This document shows, piece after piece, positions 52,603 through 61,072 of a DNA stretch of 64,000 bases; the first letter of the stretch is position 1; the number at the start of each line of letters is the position of its first letter. The notes under the pieces are model-generated. The model was given only the letters and a program-made list of their open reading frames with translations. It made no database searches and was not told the origin of the DNA. The DNA lies in NCBI RefSeq assembly GCF_001969445.1, contig NZ_CP017297.1:2294001-2358000 (forward strand). The letters run 5' to 3'. Position numbers and translations under genes: made by a program. This DNA is from Brachybacterium sp. P6-10-X1. GTDB taxonomy: Bacteria; Actinomycetota; Actinomycetes; Actinomycetales; Dermabacteraceae.

Positions 52603-54725
52603 GCGAATCTCGCAGTGGGGGGTCCCGGCCGTCCCGCGGACGAGCCGCCTCGTCGACGGACAGCGGCTCCGGGGTCACCCGTTCCGCGGCCGCCGAGGAG
52701 CTCCTGGAGCGGGCCCGTGCCCTCTCGAAGGATCCCTCATCGTTCGAGCTGGCTCTCGGCGTCTACCGCGACGCCGTGGAGGCCTCGGGCTTCGACGCGT
52801 CGGTGATGCTCGACTATGCCCGGTTCCTGATCCGGAACTCGCGCGGCAGCACGGCCGAGGAGGTGCTCGCCCTCGCTCTCGCACGCCACGGCGCCCTCGT
52901 CGATGCCCTCGAGATGTATCTCGATCTCGTCCGGGAGCTCGATCTCCCCGCCCCCCGTGCGACGTGGGCCCTGAACCAGCTCCGTGCCGATATCGCCGCG
53001 CACCCCGGCTCGCACCGGGCCGCGCTCGATTACGCGATCCCGCACCAGATGGACGACGTGCTCGGCACGATCGGCGCCGGCCCCGATCGCGTCAACAAGG
53101 CGATCGTCCTGATCAATCAGGCGTACAAGGACGACTCCTTCTCCGAACAGACTCTCGACGCAGCAGGCGAGGGCCTCGGCGCGAACGACGTCGTCCGTGC
53201 ACACTTGACGGTCGCTCTCGGCCGCGGCAACCGCACGGTGGCCACCGACCTGCTCAAGAGCGCGGATCCCCGCGCTGTCCCGCAGAACGCTCTGCGCCGG
53301 GCGATCCGTCGCGCGCGAGGTGCGGGCAAGGACACGCAGGTCATCCAGTACGTCGAGGCGTACCGCAAGCTGCTGCCGAACGACGGGTGGGCGAAGCGGC
53401 TCCAGGACGAGTACCAGCGCAATGCCGTCAGCAACTACCAGCTGGGCCGGACCGGGTTCCCGTTCCCGACGATGCGTCCCGAGCCGGCGTACCAGGCGCA
53501 GAGGGACCATGTCTTCTACCTGCTGCACAACTCGCTGCCGCACAACTCCGCCGGTTACGCGACCCGTACCCACGGGCTGCTCTCGGAGCTGAACCGCATC
53601 GGCTGGAACGTCGACGGGGTGACCCGACTCGGCTACCCCTATGACATGCCGGGCATGGCAGAGATCCCCGACGTCCCGCTGCACGACGTGGTCGGGAACG
53701 TCGACTACCGCCGCCTGCTCACCGGGCGTCAGATCGAGAAGAAGAACCCGCTGTTCTTCTACACCGAGCGCTACTCGAAGGCTCTGCTCGAGCTCGCCAA
53801 GCAGGAGCGGCCCGCGATCATCCACGCCGCGTCGAACCACTGGAACGGTCTGACGGCGGTCAAGACCGCTCGCCGGCTCGGGATCCCGTCGATCTACGAG
53901 GTCCGCGGGCTCTGGGAGGTCACGCGGGGCTCCCGCAATCCCGAGTGGGCTCAGAGCAACATGTTCCAGTACATCGCGCGCATGGAGGCCGACGCCGCCA
54001 AGGGTGCGACCCGTGTCTTCGCGATCACCGAGGCCCTGCGCGACGAGATGATCAGCCGGGGCGTGGACGGCGACAAGATCCAGATCGTCCCGAACGGCGT
54101 GGACACCTCGCGTTTCACGCCGACCCCGAAGGACGATGAGCTCGCCTCGCAGCTGGGCGTGGCCGGCAAGACCGTGATCGGTTACGTCGGCTCGGTGCTG
54201 GACTACGAGGGCATCGAGCTGATGCTCGAGGCGGCCGAGGTCATGAACCGCACCCGCGCGGATTTCCATGTCCTCATCGTCGGGGACGGCGCCGAACTCG
54301 AGCGCTTCCAGAAGCACGTCGAGGAGCACGAGCTCGAGCACGTCGTCACCTTCACGGGGCGCGTGCCTCACGAGGACGTCGAGCGCTACTACTCGCTCAT
54401 CGACATCACCCCGTTCCCCCGCCTCCCGCTGCCGGTGTGCGAGATGGTGTCGCCGCTGAAGCCGTTCGAGGCCATGGCGATGGGCAAGGCCGTGGTCTCC
54501 TCCGACGTCGCCGCTCTGAAGGAGATCGTCACGCCCGGCGTGAACGGGTATCTTCACGAGAAGGGCAGCGCCGAGTCGCTCATCGAGCAGCTCACGCGAC
54601 TGCTCGACGATCCCGAGCACACCCGACAGATCGGTGCCCAGGCTCGCGACTGGGTCGTGGAGAACCGCGACTGGAGGCGGCTCGCAACGCTGATCGCGGA
54701 GACGTATGACGAACTCGCCCGGTGA
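52599..54725 (+). CDS. GT4 glycosyltransferase with N-terminal helical (TPR-like) region
   Basis: 708 residues; the GTG overlaps wecC's stop. Residues 1-35 are Ser/Arg-rich and disordered. Residues ~35-260 are helical with TPR-like pairs (ELALGVYRDAVEASGFDASVMLDYARFLIRNS). From ~300 the GT-B fold begins: HNSLPHNSAGYATRTHGLLSEL, then IIHAASNHWNGLTAVKTARRLGIPSIYEVRGLWE, VFAITEALRDEMISRGV, IVPNGVDTSRFTP, GYVGSVLDYEGIELMLEA, and the donor motif PVCEMVSPLKPFEAMAMGKAVVSSDV with its acidic residues. Likely transfers the ManNAcA or a partner sugar made available by WecC. Cytosolic face. Confidence 0.88.
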   Translation: MSESRSGGSRPSRGRAASSTDSGSGVTRSAAAEELLERARALSKDPSSFELALGVYRDAVEASGFDASVMLDYARFLIRNSRGSTAEEVLALALARHGALVDALEMYLDLVRELDLPAPRATWALNQLRADIAAHPGSHRAALDYAIPHQMDDVLGTIGAGPDRVNKAIVLINQAYKDDSFSEQTLDAAGEGLGANDVVRAHLTVALGRGNRTVATDLLKSADPRAVPQNALRRAIRRARGAGKDTQVIQYVEAYRKLLPNDGWAKRLQDEYQRNAVSNYQLGRTGFPFPTMRPEPAYQAQRDHVFYLLHNSLPHNSAGYATRTHGLLSELNRIGWNVDGVTRLGYPYDMPGMAEIPDVPLHDVVGNVDYRRLLTGRQIEKKNPLFFYTERYSKALLELAKQERPAIIHAASNHWNGLTAVKTARRLGIPSIYEVRGLWEVTRGSRNPEWAQSNMFQYIARMEADAAKGATRVFAITEALRDEMISRGVDGDKIQIVPNGVDTSRFTPTPKDDELASQLGVAGKTVIGYVGSVLDYEGIELMLEAAEVMNRTRADFHVLIVGDGAELERFQKHVEEHELEHVVTFTGRVPHEDVERYYSLIDITPFPRLPLPVCEMVSPLKPFEAMAMGKAVVSSDVAALKEIVTPGVNGYLHEKGSAESLIEQLTRLLDDPEHTRQIGAQARDWVVENRDWRRLATLIAETYDELAR

Positions 54726-54791
54726 ACGACCGACGCGTTCGACCTCGAGTCCGACCGTCTCGTTCACTGATTCGTGGGGCCGCGAGAACTG

Positions 54792-55823
54792 ATGAACCGT
54801 GCCTCTTCGCCACCACGTCCGCGACGTCTGTTGTTCGTGGCGATCTCGCTGGTTGTCATCACGTCACTGGTGATTCTGGGCTGCTTCGTCCTCTCCGGAG
54901 AGGACGAAGCACCCGGGCCGCCGTCGGCGACGTCACCGCCATCGGCCACTCCCAGCGCCTCTGACCGGTCTACGCTCACGCTCCCAGACGACGCCGATGC
55001 GGTCTCCCTCGAGTTCGACACAGCCGAGAAGGGACCGGTCCTCGTCGCACTCTCGGTGACTGCAACCTTCACGGCGAGCACCGGGGAACGGCGCGCCCTC
55101 TACACGATCATGGGCATGTCCTGCGGGAGTATGGAAGGGCCGACGAATACACAATCGGTGAACGGGACCGAAAACCTCACTCACCAGACCACCCGACAGA
55201 TGACGCAGCTGCTCTCGTATGACGTCGAAACGCCGGGGAAGCACCGGTGCAATGCGACGGTCAATGCTCCGAACTGGGATCCTGAGTACGGAGACGCGGA
55301 ACTGTCGATCGAGGCAGAGATTCGCCTCGTCGCACCCGAAGCGTCGGGGATCTACTATGCAGCGACCGACTCCGAGCACCCGATCGTCCTGGATCCGGGC
55401 GAAGAGGTCGCAGCAGTCGAGGAGAGCTTCCCCCTGGAGGCCGGGCCAACCGGTGACCTCAGTGTCTTGTCCGGCACCCACGTCACGACGTGCACGATCA
55501 CCAACGGTTCACGGGACCAGACAGAAGCCAACTTGTGCACAGAACCCCGGCTGGACCGCGAGGGCAGCACGATGTCGACGAAGACGGTCGTGCAGCAGCT
55601 CGACGGCGATACAGTGTGCCGCACGGTGACCGCGGATCGAAGTCTTGATTCCATCGATCACCTCGTCCACCATCGCCTTCTGGATTCCCGGACGAGGATC
55701 GACGGCTTCTTGTCGGATCCTTGCGGGGATCGCCTCAGAGTGACCCATGAGATCGCGAATGACGGACCCGCCGCGCTCGTCGTACACCGCGCCTCGACCA
55801 AGGCCGTAGCCATTGCCCACTGA
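54792..55823 (+). CDS. Signal-anchored extracellular protein of unknown function
   Basis: 343 residues from ATG 54792 (a GTG at 54774 is possible). A basic start (PPRPRRLLF) and one helix (VAISLVVITSLVILGCFVL) precede a Pro/Ser linker and an all-outside Thr/Ser-rich domain with several cysteines (GMSCGSMEG, KHRCNATV, TTCTITN, ANLCTEP, TVCRTVT, DPCGDRL), an even set that may pair as disulfides. The LGC could be read as a lipobox, but it lies deep in the helix. No family recognised. Base composition is less GC-rich than the upstream cluster, and this continues to ~60.9 kb. It starts 66 bp after the GT4 gene. Confidence 0.6.
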   Translation: MNRASSPPRPRRLLFVAISLVVITSLVILGCFVLSGEDEAPGPPSATSPPSATPSASDRSTLTLPDDADAVSLEFDTAEKGPVLVALSVTATFTASTGERRALYTIMGMSCGSMEGPTNTQSVNGTENLTHQTTRQMTQLLSYDVETPGKHRCNATVNAPNWDPEYGDAELSIEAEIRLVAPEASGIYYAATDSEHPIVLDPGEEVAAVEESFPLEAGPTGDLSVLSGTHVTTCTITNGSRDQTEANLCTEPRLDREGSTMSTKTVVQQLDGDTVCRTVTADRSLDSIDHLVHHRLLDSRTRIDGFLSDPCGDRLRVTHEIANDGPAALVVHRASTKAVAIAH

Positions 55824-55842
55824 GCACAAAGGATCCGCCGTG

Positions 55843-57408
55843 ATGATCTCGAGCTTCTCTCCTCCGCGCGAGGAGTCCTTCGAAGGTTACGCGTTCGTGG
55901 GCGCGGATTTCATCTCAGGTTCTGACGGCTTCTCCCGGTTCCGAGAATGCGGAGGGACACTAGGTCCCGGATCCGATGGGTGCTACGCGGTTCTCCGCCG
56001 AACAGCTTCAGGTTGGGAAGCGGGTACGGACGCTCGAGGTCTGCGCAAGCTCTTCCTGTATCGCAAAGGCGGCTCGTGGGCTTTGGGATCCTCGCTCCAT
56101 GACCTGGTATCGCATCTGCGCGTCCACCACGCGGCACTGACGCCAAACTTAGCCGTCCTCCGTGCACTGGGGGTCCGGCAGGCTCTCACCGCGCAGCTGA
56201 ACTCCACCCACACGATCTTTCACGAGATCGAACTAGTCCCATCGTTCTGCGCCGTGCACATCGACGAGACCGGGCCTCAGGTCATCCCCTTCTCCCCTCG
56301 ATACGCCTCTTCCGGCTACGAGGAAGCCCTTGCCCAGCATCTGTTCATGTGGCGTTCGCGGTTCGCCACTCTCACCTCCGATCCACGCACGACTTTCGTC
56401 ACGGATCTCAGCGGAGGGCTCGACTCCCGCGTCGTTTTCGCCTTCGCCCTCGCGTCAGGAGTCCTCGACGACGGCAGCGCTCGTGTCCAGGTTGCCTCCC
56501 AGGAGCGGATGCCCGAGGACTTCGCCGCAGCGACGAGGATCGCCAGCGAACACGGCGTGAACCTCAATGGCGCGGCGAAACCGATGAGGACGCCGACGAG
56601 TCCTGAACGCGCAGTCGAGAACTGGAAGCACCACAGCCTTGGAGTCTATATGCCGGTCTACCTGAGCCCCCACGTGTTCGATCCGCTTAGCGTCCGCTGC
56701 CACGGCGCCGGTGGCGGCACCTTCCGCAACATCTTTACGGGTACTTCGTTGAAACATCGCCTGACGTCCACAAAGAAGAATTTCGAGGATGCGACGTTCG
56801 AGGAATACTCCTCCATCGTCCTCGGCGACCTCGAGGCCCTGAGCGCGCTCCGTCCGGATGTCGACCCGCAGAAGCTCCACTATCGCGAGTTCAGGAACCG
56901 CTTCCATTTCGGCCATGCCCCGCAGACGCGCACTACGTTCTCGCCCCTCAACTCCATTCTGGTCGACGCCATCGCAGATCGCCCGGATGCCGATGACCGG
57001 CGAACCTACTTCGACCTCATGGACAGCCTCGTCCCTGGCCTCAAGAGCCTGCCTTACGACGACCCGTCCAAGGCACCGAAGCGCCATACGCCGAGCGATA
57101 CCGCACGGCGTATGGCACAGATTCACGGGGCGCCTGGACGCATGTTCGCCGACCTGCGCGAAGGCCAGGCGGACAAGCGCGACCAGCGCCGAGCCTTCTC
57201 CCTCTTCTACTCCATGGCCGCGCGGGCAGTGAGCAGTTCGACGGTCCAGGAGATCATTGGTGATCCGCGAGTACTTACGCGGACGCGACAGTTCCTTCGC
57301 GAGGTCCAGGAGCAGAGCGGCCGTCCCCGCGCGAACGCTACCGGCCATCAAGACGCCTCGTACGTGATCACGGCGGCGTTCGCCGCCGACGAAGATCTCC
57401 AAGCATAG
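55843..57408 (+). CDS. Asparagine-synthetase-like ligase 1 (no glutaminase Cys)
   Basis: 521 residues from ATG 55843 (GTG 55840 is equally spaced from AAAGGA). Residues 1-150 resemble the class II glutaminase fold (GSDGCYAVLRRTASGWEAGTDARGLRKLFLYRK) but the protein does not start with the Met-Cys needed for glutamine hydrolysis. The synthetase domain has the PP-loop SGGLDSR at 190-196, which binds ATP and forms acyl-adenylates, and a helical C-terminal half. This resembles beta-lactam synthetases and lasso cyclases, which use AsnB folds without glutaminase activity. Substrate unknown. Next on the strand are a 24-residue peptide ORF and an ATP-grasp ligase, a layout repeated at 59534-63836. 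Confidence 0.78.
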   Translation: MISSFSPPREESFEGYAFVGADFISGSDGFSRFRECGGTLGPGSDGCYAVLRRTASGWEAGTDARGLRKLFLYRKGGSWALGSSLHDLVSHLRVHHAALTPNLAVLRALGVRQALTAQLNSTHTIFHEIELVPSFCAVHIDETGPQVIPFSPRYASSGYEEALAQHLFMWRSRFATLTSDPRTTFVTDLSGGLDSRVVFAFALASGVLDDGSARVQVASQERMPEDFAAATRIASEHGVNLNGAAKPMRTPTSPERAVENWKHHSLGVYMPVYLSPHVFDPLSVRCHGAGGGTFRNIFTGTSLKHRLTSTKKNFEDATFEEYSSIVLGDLEALSALRPDVDPQKLHYREFRNRFHFGHAPQTRTTFSPLNSILVDAIADRPDADDRRTYFDLMDSLVPGLKSLPYDDPSKAPKRHTPSDTARRMAQIHGAPGRMFADLREGQADKRDQRRAFSLFYSMAARAVSSSTVQEIIGDPRVLTRTRQFLREVQEQSGRPRANATGHQDASYVITAAFAADEDLQA

Positions 57409-57482
57409 ACCTCCGGGACAAAAGAGCCAACGAGGTGAACGCGATCCGCTAGTTTAGATCATTCAGATCATGGAGGCCATCA

Positions 57483-57557
57483 TGTCCGACACACAACCCA
57501 GATCGACGCCGCCCAACTCTCTTGGCATTCTAATGAATGCCAGTACTGACACATAGT
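57483..57557 (+). CDS. Putative 24-residue peptide (RiPP precursor or leader peptide)
   Basis: ATG at 57483 has a full GGAGG (57473-57477) five bases upstream, the best ribosome site in this part of the window. 24 codons end in TAG at 57555. The peptide begins MSDTQPRSTPPN (polar, Ser/Thr/Pro), has a short hydrophobic core S-L-G-I-L-M and ends N-A-S-T-D-T. No cysteine and no signal peptide. It sits between an AsnB-like ligase and an ATP-grasp ligase, both enzyme types known to modify ribosomal peptides. It is followed five bases later by a long hairpin, so a regulatory leader peptide is the rival reading. Confidence 0.45.
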
Positions 57558-57561
57558 CGGC

Positions 57562-57610
57562 GGTCGGCGATTCGGGGGAGCTACGAGCACCCCAAAGGAT
57601 CGCCGACCGA
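57562..57610 (+). other. Long hairpin between peptide ORF and ATP-grasp gene
   Basis: CGGTCGGCGAT (57562-57572) pairs perfectly with ATCGCCGACCG (57600-57610). Inside the loop GGGG and CCCC can add a second short stem. No T-run follows, so it may attenuate, stabilise the upstream mRNA, or separate expression of the peptide from the downstream enzyme. Confidence 0.6.
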
Positions 57611-57685
57611 AACTACATCACGCTTCAGTTTTAACCTATAAGTCTTGCGGCAGTTTCATCGCATTACACGTAAAGGGAGTGCGTT

Positions 57686-58756
57686 TTGTCAGTGCTTTTC
57701 GAGTACGAGCGAGCCTTCATCAAAAATGAGATTATCGATGCGAATTTGCAGTATGCTTCAGTTCCTGTAACGAAGCCGATCCACCTGAGTTACCTCGAGT
57801 ACTTTGAAAACTATGGCTGGACGAAAGAGCCTGTTCCCGATCGGCCGACGCACTTTCGGCTCTTTGATCCGAGCGGACACGAAGTGGTGACCCTAAAAGG
57901 CCTTTCCGCTACTCGACACCCGGCTACCACGACTCGAATTTGTCGATTCAAACACTTTACGAAGAAGATGTTAGACCTCGCTGGTGTCGTCAATCCTGCC
58001 GGAACTGAGTTTCTGCCGACCGAGAAGGCGATCGGAGCGGAGTACTTTGCGAAGCTGCCCAAACCTGCAGTGGTAAAGCCCACGAATGCGGCCTCCTCTG
58101 ACGGGGTTACGGTTGGAGTGGTTTCCGATAAGCAGTTTGCGGCAGCTTGGGACGGAGCAGTAGAAGCGGGCAACAAGCATACGCGCGTTTTGATTGAGCA
58201 ATTCGTTGAAGGGCTTGAAGTGCGTGCTTTTGTGGTTAACAAGCGTGTTGTCGCGACAGTAGTGCGCCTCCCCCCATTCATCGTGGGTGACGGGAAAAGC
58301 AATGTCAGCCAACTTATCGAGCTCGACCAAAAGGCTCGAGACGTCCATCGCAAAATCAGGTCAAAATTCGCTGTTGATTGGCCAGCGATCAAGTATGCCG
58401 GCTATACTTCTGCCTCGGTCCCAAGTGAAGGCGACATAGTGATCGTCGGGTACTTTAAGACAACGGCGTCTGGCGGGCTCTTTTTTGATGTGACTGACAG
58501 GCTCCACGAGAGGATCGAAGACATCGCGGTGCGCGCCACTGACGCAATACCTCACCTTGAAATTTCTGGAGTGGATTTGCTCGTGGATAGTGTCGACAAT
58601 CCGCAGACTGTGAATGTGATTGAGGTAAACACTACTCCGGCAACAGACCTACATCGCTATCCAACATATGGAGCGGCTCGGCCTGTCGAGAAGTATGTCG
58701 CGGATTTCTATGACGCCGAATACCACGAGCGTCTGAGAGAGGCTCTTCGCAGATGA
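57686..58756 (+). CDS. ATP-grasp ligase 1, cyanophycin-synthetase-like
   Basis: 356 residues from a TTG at 57686, supported by GGGAG six bases upstream. After a ~100-residue N-terminal region comes the ATP-grasp fold: FTKKMLDLAGVVNPAGTEFLP, KLPKPAVVKPTNAASSDGVTVGV (ATP lysine), RVLIEQFVEGLEVRAFVVN, VRLPPFIVGDGKSNVSQLIEL, and Mg-binding residues in GVDLLVDSV and NVIEVNTTPA. The VGDGKSN-type insertion is shared with cyanophycin synthetases, which add amino acids to a peptide via acyl-phosphates. GC is clearly lower than the rest of the window (roughly half by eye), a sign of transfer. Its partner is the AsnB-like ligase upstream. Confidence 0.8.
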   Translation: MSVLFEYERAFIKNEIIDANLQYASVPVTKPIHLSYLEYFENYGWTKEPVPDRPTHFRLFDPSGHEVVTLKGLSATRHPATTTRICRFKHFTKKMLDLAGVVNPAGTEFLPTEKAIGAEYFAKLPKPAVVKPTNAASSDGVTVGVVSDKQFAAAWDGAVEAGNKHTRVLIEQFVEGLEVRAFVVNKRVVATVVRLPPFIVGDGKSNVSQLIELDQKARDVHRKIRSKFAVDWPAIKYAGYTSASVPSEGDIVIVGYFKTTASGGLFFDVTDRLHERIEDIAVRATDAIPHLEISGVDLLVDSVDNPQTVNVIEVNTTPATDLHRYPTYGAARPVEKYVADFYDAEYHERLREALRR

Positions 58757-58923
58757 GGCTCGGCATTTCATGGGGAAGGTGAGCAGGGTTGGTCGGCGTT
58801 GTTGCCGGTGTTGATGGGATGATTCTGGCCTGTCGTGCACAGGTGAGCGCGGTTCGTAGCCGCCCCGAGGGGTCATTAGTGCTGGTCAGCGCATTTCCGT
58901 TCATGAGAATGGGTCACTGATGT

Positions 58924-59195
58924 GGCTCTTCAGATGCGGGTGCAGCGATCGATGGTGGTGTGGGCGCGTCGGTCCGGGGATAGACGTCGGGGGTCTCCCG
59001 AGGATGGACGTTCCTACACTCACCATCTGGAAGACCTCTACGTGCCCAAACGCTACCTTCACCGCGCCCGATCTCGATATGTTCTGCCAGCTCGACCGGC
59101 TCGATCTGGGCGCGACCTGACGGTCGGACGACGCTGACCGCGCGATCCTCGAATGCCGCGTGCTCGAACCAGACAACTGGTGCCACCAGTGAGAT
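58924..59195 (+). mobile_element. Degenerate 5' remnant of an ISL3-family element
   Basis: Begins with GGCTCTTCAGATGCGGGTG, an ISL3-type inverted repeat, and then follows the leader of the intact element at 61073 (GGGATAGACGTCG, CATCTGGAAGACCTC). The coding part PNATFTAPDLDMFCQLDRL matches the intact transposase start MLNATFDDPDLTTFTRLAEL, then breaks frame; RAILECRVLEPDNWCHQ (59136-59190) matches RAVLECRLAEEDPWCRA. The rest of the transposase and the right end are absent. It is clearly a different, older copy than the intact one. Confidence 0.8.
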
Positions 59196-59533
59196 CAGGC
59201 TGAACCTCGGCAGAGCTAACAATCGCCTCCCTCGATAGCGTCACATCCGATAGAATATGCCGACCTTCTGCGCCCGAACCACGCAGTTGCACGTCCTCAC
59301 GCGCACAACACCACTTTACCCTTAGCGTCACACCATCGAGGAAAGATCTCAGGGAAGGATATACGTGATGCGCGTCTGAGTTGATCGTGCGTTCTCGCAT
59401 CGCACGATAATAGCGCCGCTCGAGAGGCTCTGTCGCCAGGTACGCGACAGCAACACCTCGGCATGCGTATCCTGCCGTGCGGTAGGGCGGACGCTGGCAG
59501 GGAGCGACGCACAGCACAGCACGGAGGCACCAC
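59196..59533. other. 338-bp region without a gene before AsnB-like gene 2
   Basis: No gene supported. Open frames on the minus strand overlap the IS remnant and the start of the next gene and lack ribosome sites. The region is AT-richer (for example around 59240-59420) and ends in GGAGG (59523-59527), the ribosome site of the next gene; its promoter is presumably here. Confidence 0.4.
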
Positions 59534-60919
59534 GTGAGCGACGACCTCGCATACCGATTTGGCTTCCTTTGCGTGACCAGGGGGAGAGCCCCGGAGGCGG
59601 TCACACAGTGGCACCGGCTCGACCTGGTGGGCCAGGACCTCTTCGTCCACCCCGAGTCGACCGTCCAGTCCGTTGCGACTGAGCGCGGTGACACAGCCAT
59701 AGTCGTCGGCGACATATTCGTTGCCCACGGCGTAAGTCCGCTGGACGAACTGCTGCTCAGCATCGCAGATGGGGACCGCCGTCCACTCGAGGATCTCAGC
59801 GGCCGATTCGCTCTGTTCGTGGTGACCGCTGGGGAGATAGTCGTCCTACACGACCCGCTTGGATCACAAGCACTCTTCTATGCCAGGTCAGGCGGCATCG
59901 CCGGCTCCCATGCCGCCCTCGTCGCAGAGACGCTCGGCGTCGCGCAGTCACGCCGGGTGCGGCAGTACATGGCACTCCCCGAATACAAGGCGCGGAAGAC
60001 TCGATTTCTCCCGGGTGACCTCACCTTATTCGACGAAGTCGCCCTTCTGCCACCCAACAATGAGCTTCACCTTCGCGGCGCCAGAACCTCTCGCTATTGG
60101 CCTATCCATCCCGTCAAGGACTCCTCGCGCGAGGAGGCTTTCGCAATCTGGGACGAATATTTCACAAACTACGCCAGATTTTTGGCTCCTCGATATAGCC
60201 CTGTCCTCGGACTTACCGGTGGAACCGATTCCCGGTCGGTGATTGCATCTTTGCACAGCAAGGGGATCGAGCTCCGCTGCGAAACATGGGACTCGATGCC
60301 TATCCAGGAACGGGAGCGCATCGACCCGATGGTCGCGCACCTCCGCGTCAATCACAGATGGCTGGACCTCAGCCATCGCGTCGACTCCACCCGCTTCCAC
60401 GAGCTGCGCTCAGCAGCCAAGAAGGCCGCGGGTTTCACCCGCGGGACCCCATTGCTTCCGGCGTTGATGGACGACAGGGCGGGAGCCCGCGACGTCTTCC
60501 TCTATGGGCACGGAAGTGGCGTCATGCGCGGCTCCTATAGTCGACTTTTCAAGCCCTGGCTCCCTGAAGATCCACTGAAACGCCATTACGCACTATACGC
60601 TGGCCCGAACCGCAAAGACGCATCGCGAGCGTATGAAACGTTCACCCTCGAGGCGCTGAGGAATTTCCTGAACCGCGCAAATTATGGCTCCGAGCTTCAC
60701 GGGGCAGACATCGGTGACCTCTTCTACTGGGAGCAGCGCATGGCGAATTGGGCCGCATTGCAGATCGCGACCTTCTCGGTCACGATGCAGTCTCATGCCG
60801 CACTGAACAGTCGCCGACTTTTCTCGACCTTCTGGGGAATCCCTGGGGAAGCGAGGAGCACGAAGGAGCTCAACAAGGACGTCATGCGTCACTACGACCC
60901 AGTCCTGGCCGAACTCTGA
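59534..60919 (+). CDS. Asparagine-synthetase-like ligase 2 (no glutaminase Cys)
   Basis: 461 residues from a GTG at 59534 with GGAGG six bases upstream. Residues ~50-160 have the class II amidotransferase outline (VVGDIFVAHG, DLSGRFALFVVTAGEIVVLHDPLGSQALFYAR) typical of AsnB N-domains but with no N-terminal cysteine. The PP-loop is TGGTDSR at 228-234. The C-terminal half is helical with YGHGSGVMRGSYSRLF. It is a distant relative of the ligase at 55843-57408 and, like it, is followed by an ATP-grasp gene, here after an inserted IS. An ATP-dependent amide- or ester-forming reaction is expected; the substrate is unknown. Confidence 0.78.
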   Translation: MSDDLAYRFGFLCVTRGRAPEAVTQWHRLDLVGQDLFVHPESTVQSVATERGDTAIVVGDIFVAHGVSPLDELLLSIADGDRRPLEDLSGRFALFVVTAGEIVVLHDPLGSQALFYARSGGIAGSHAALVAETLGVAQSRRVRQYMALPEYKARKTRFLPGDLTLFDEVALLPPNNELHLRGARTSRYWPIHPVKDSSREEAFAIWDEYFTNYARFLAPRYSPVLGLTGGTDSRSVIASLHSKGIELRCETWDSMPIQERERIDPMVAHLRVNHRWLDLSHRVDSTRFHELRSAAKKAAGFTRGTPLLPALMDDRAGARDVFLYGHGSGVMRGSYSRLFKPWLPEDPLKRHYALYAGPNRKDASRAYETFTLEALRNFLNRANYGSELHGADIGDLFYWEQRMANWAALQIATFSVTMQSHAALNSRRLFSTFWGIPGEARSTKELNKDVMRHYDPVLAEL

Positions 60920-61072
60920 GCCTCTTGCCCGACCCCGGAAGCACTCCAAGGCAGCCACCCCGGCAAGCATCCTGATGATCACAGTGCAATCACCGGTGTT
61001 GTGGCGGCGCCGACGCGGACGATCCACGTCTGCCCTGCCCGGGCGAGGGTCACCGAGACTTCCCCGTTTCTC

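Noticed and set aside
55843..58756. Lasso-peptide biosynthetic cluster
   Set aside because: An AsnB-like cyclase and a short peptide are present, but no leader peptidase (B2) or PqqD-like RRE (B1) is encoded, and the peptide lacks a suitable Gly/Ser + Asp/Glu ring pattern.
59059..59763. Minus-strand ORF over the IS remnant and AsnB-like 2
   Set aside because: It overlaps both, lacks a ribosome site, and its product resembles nothing; treated as chance.
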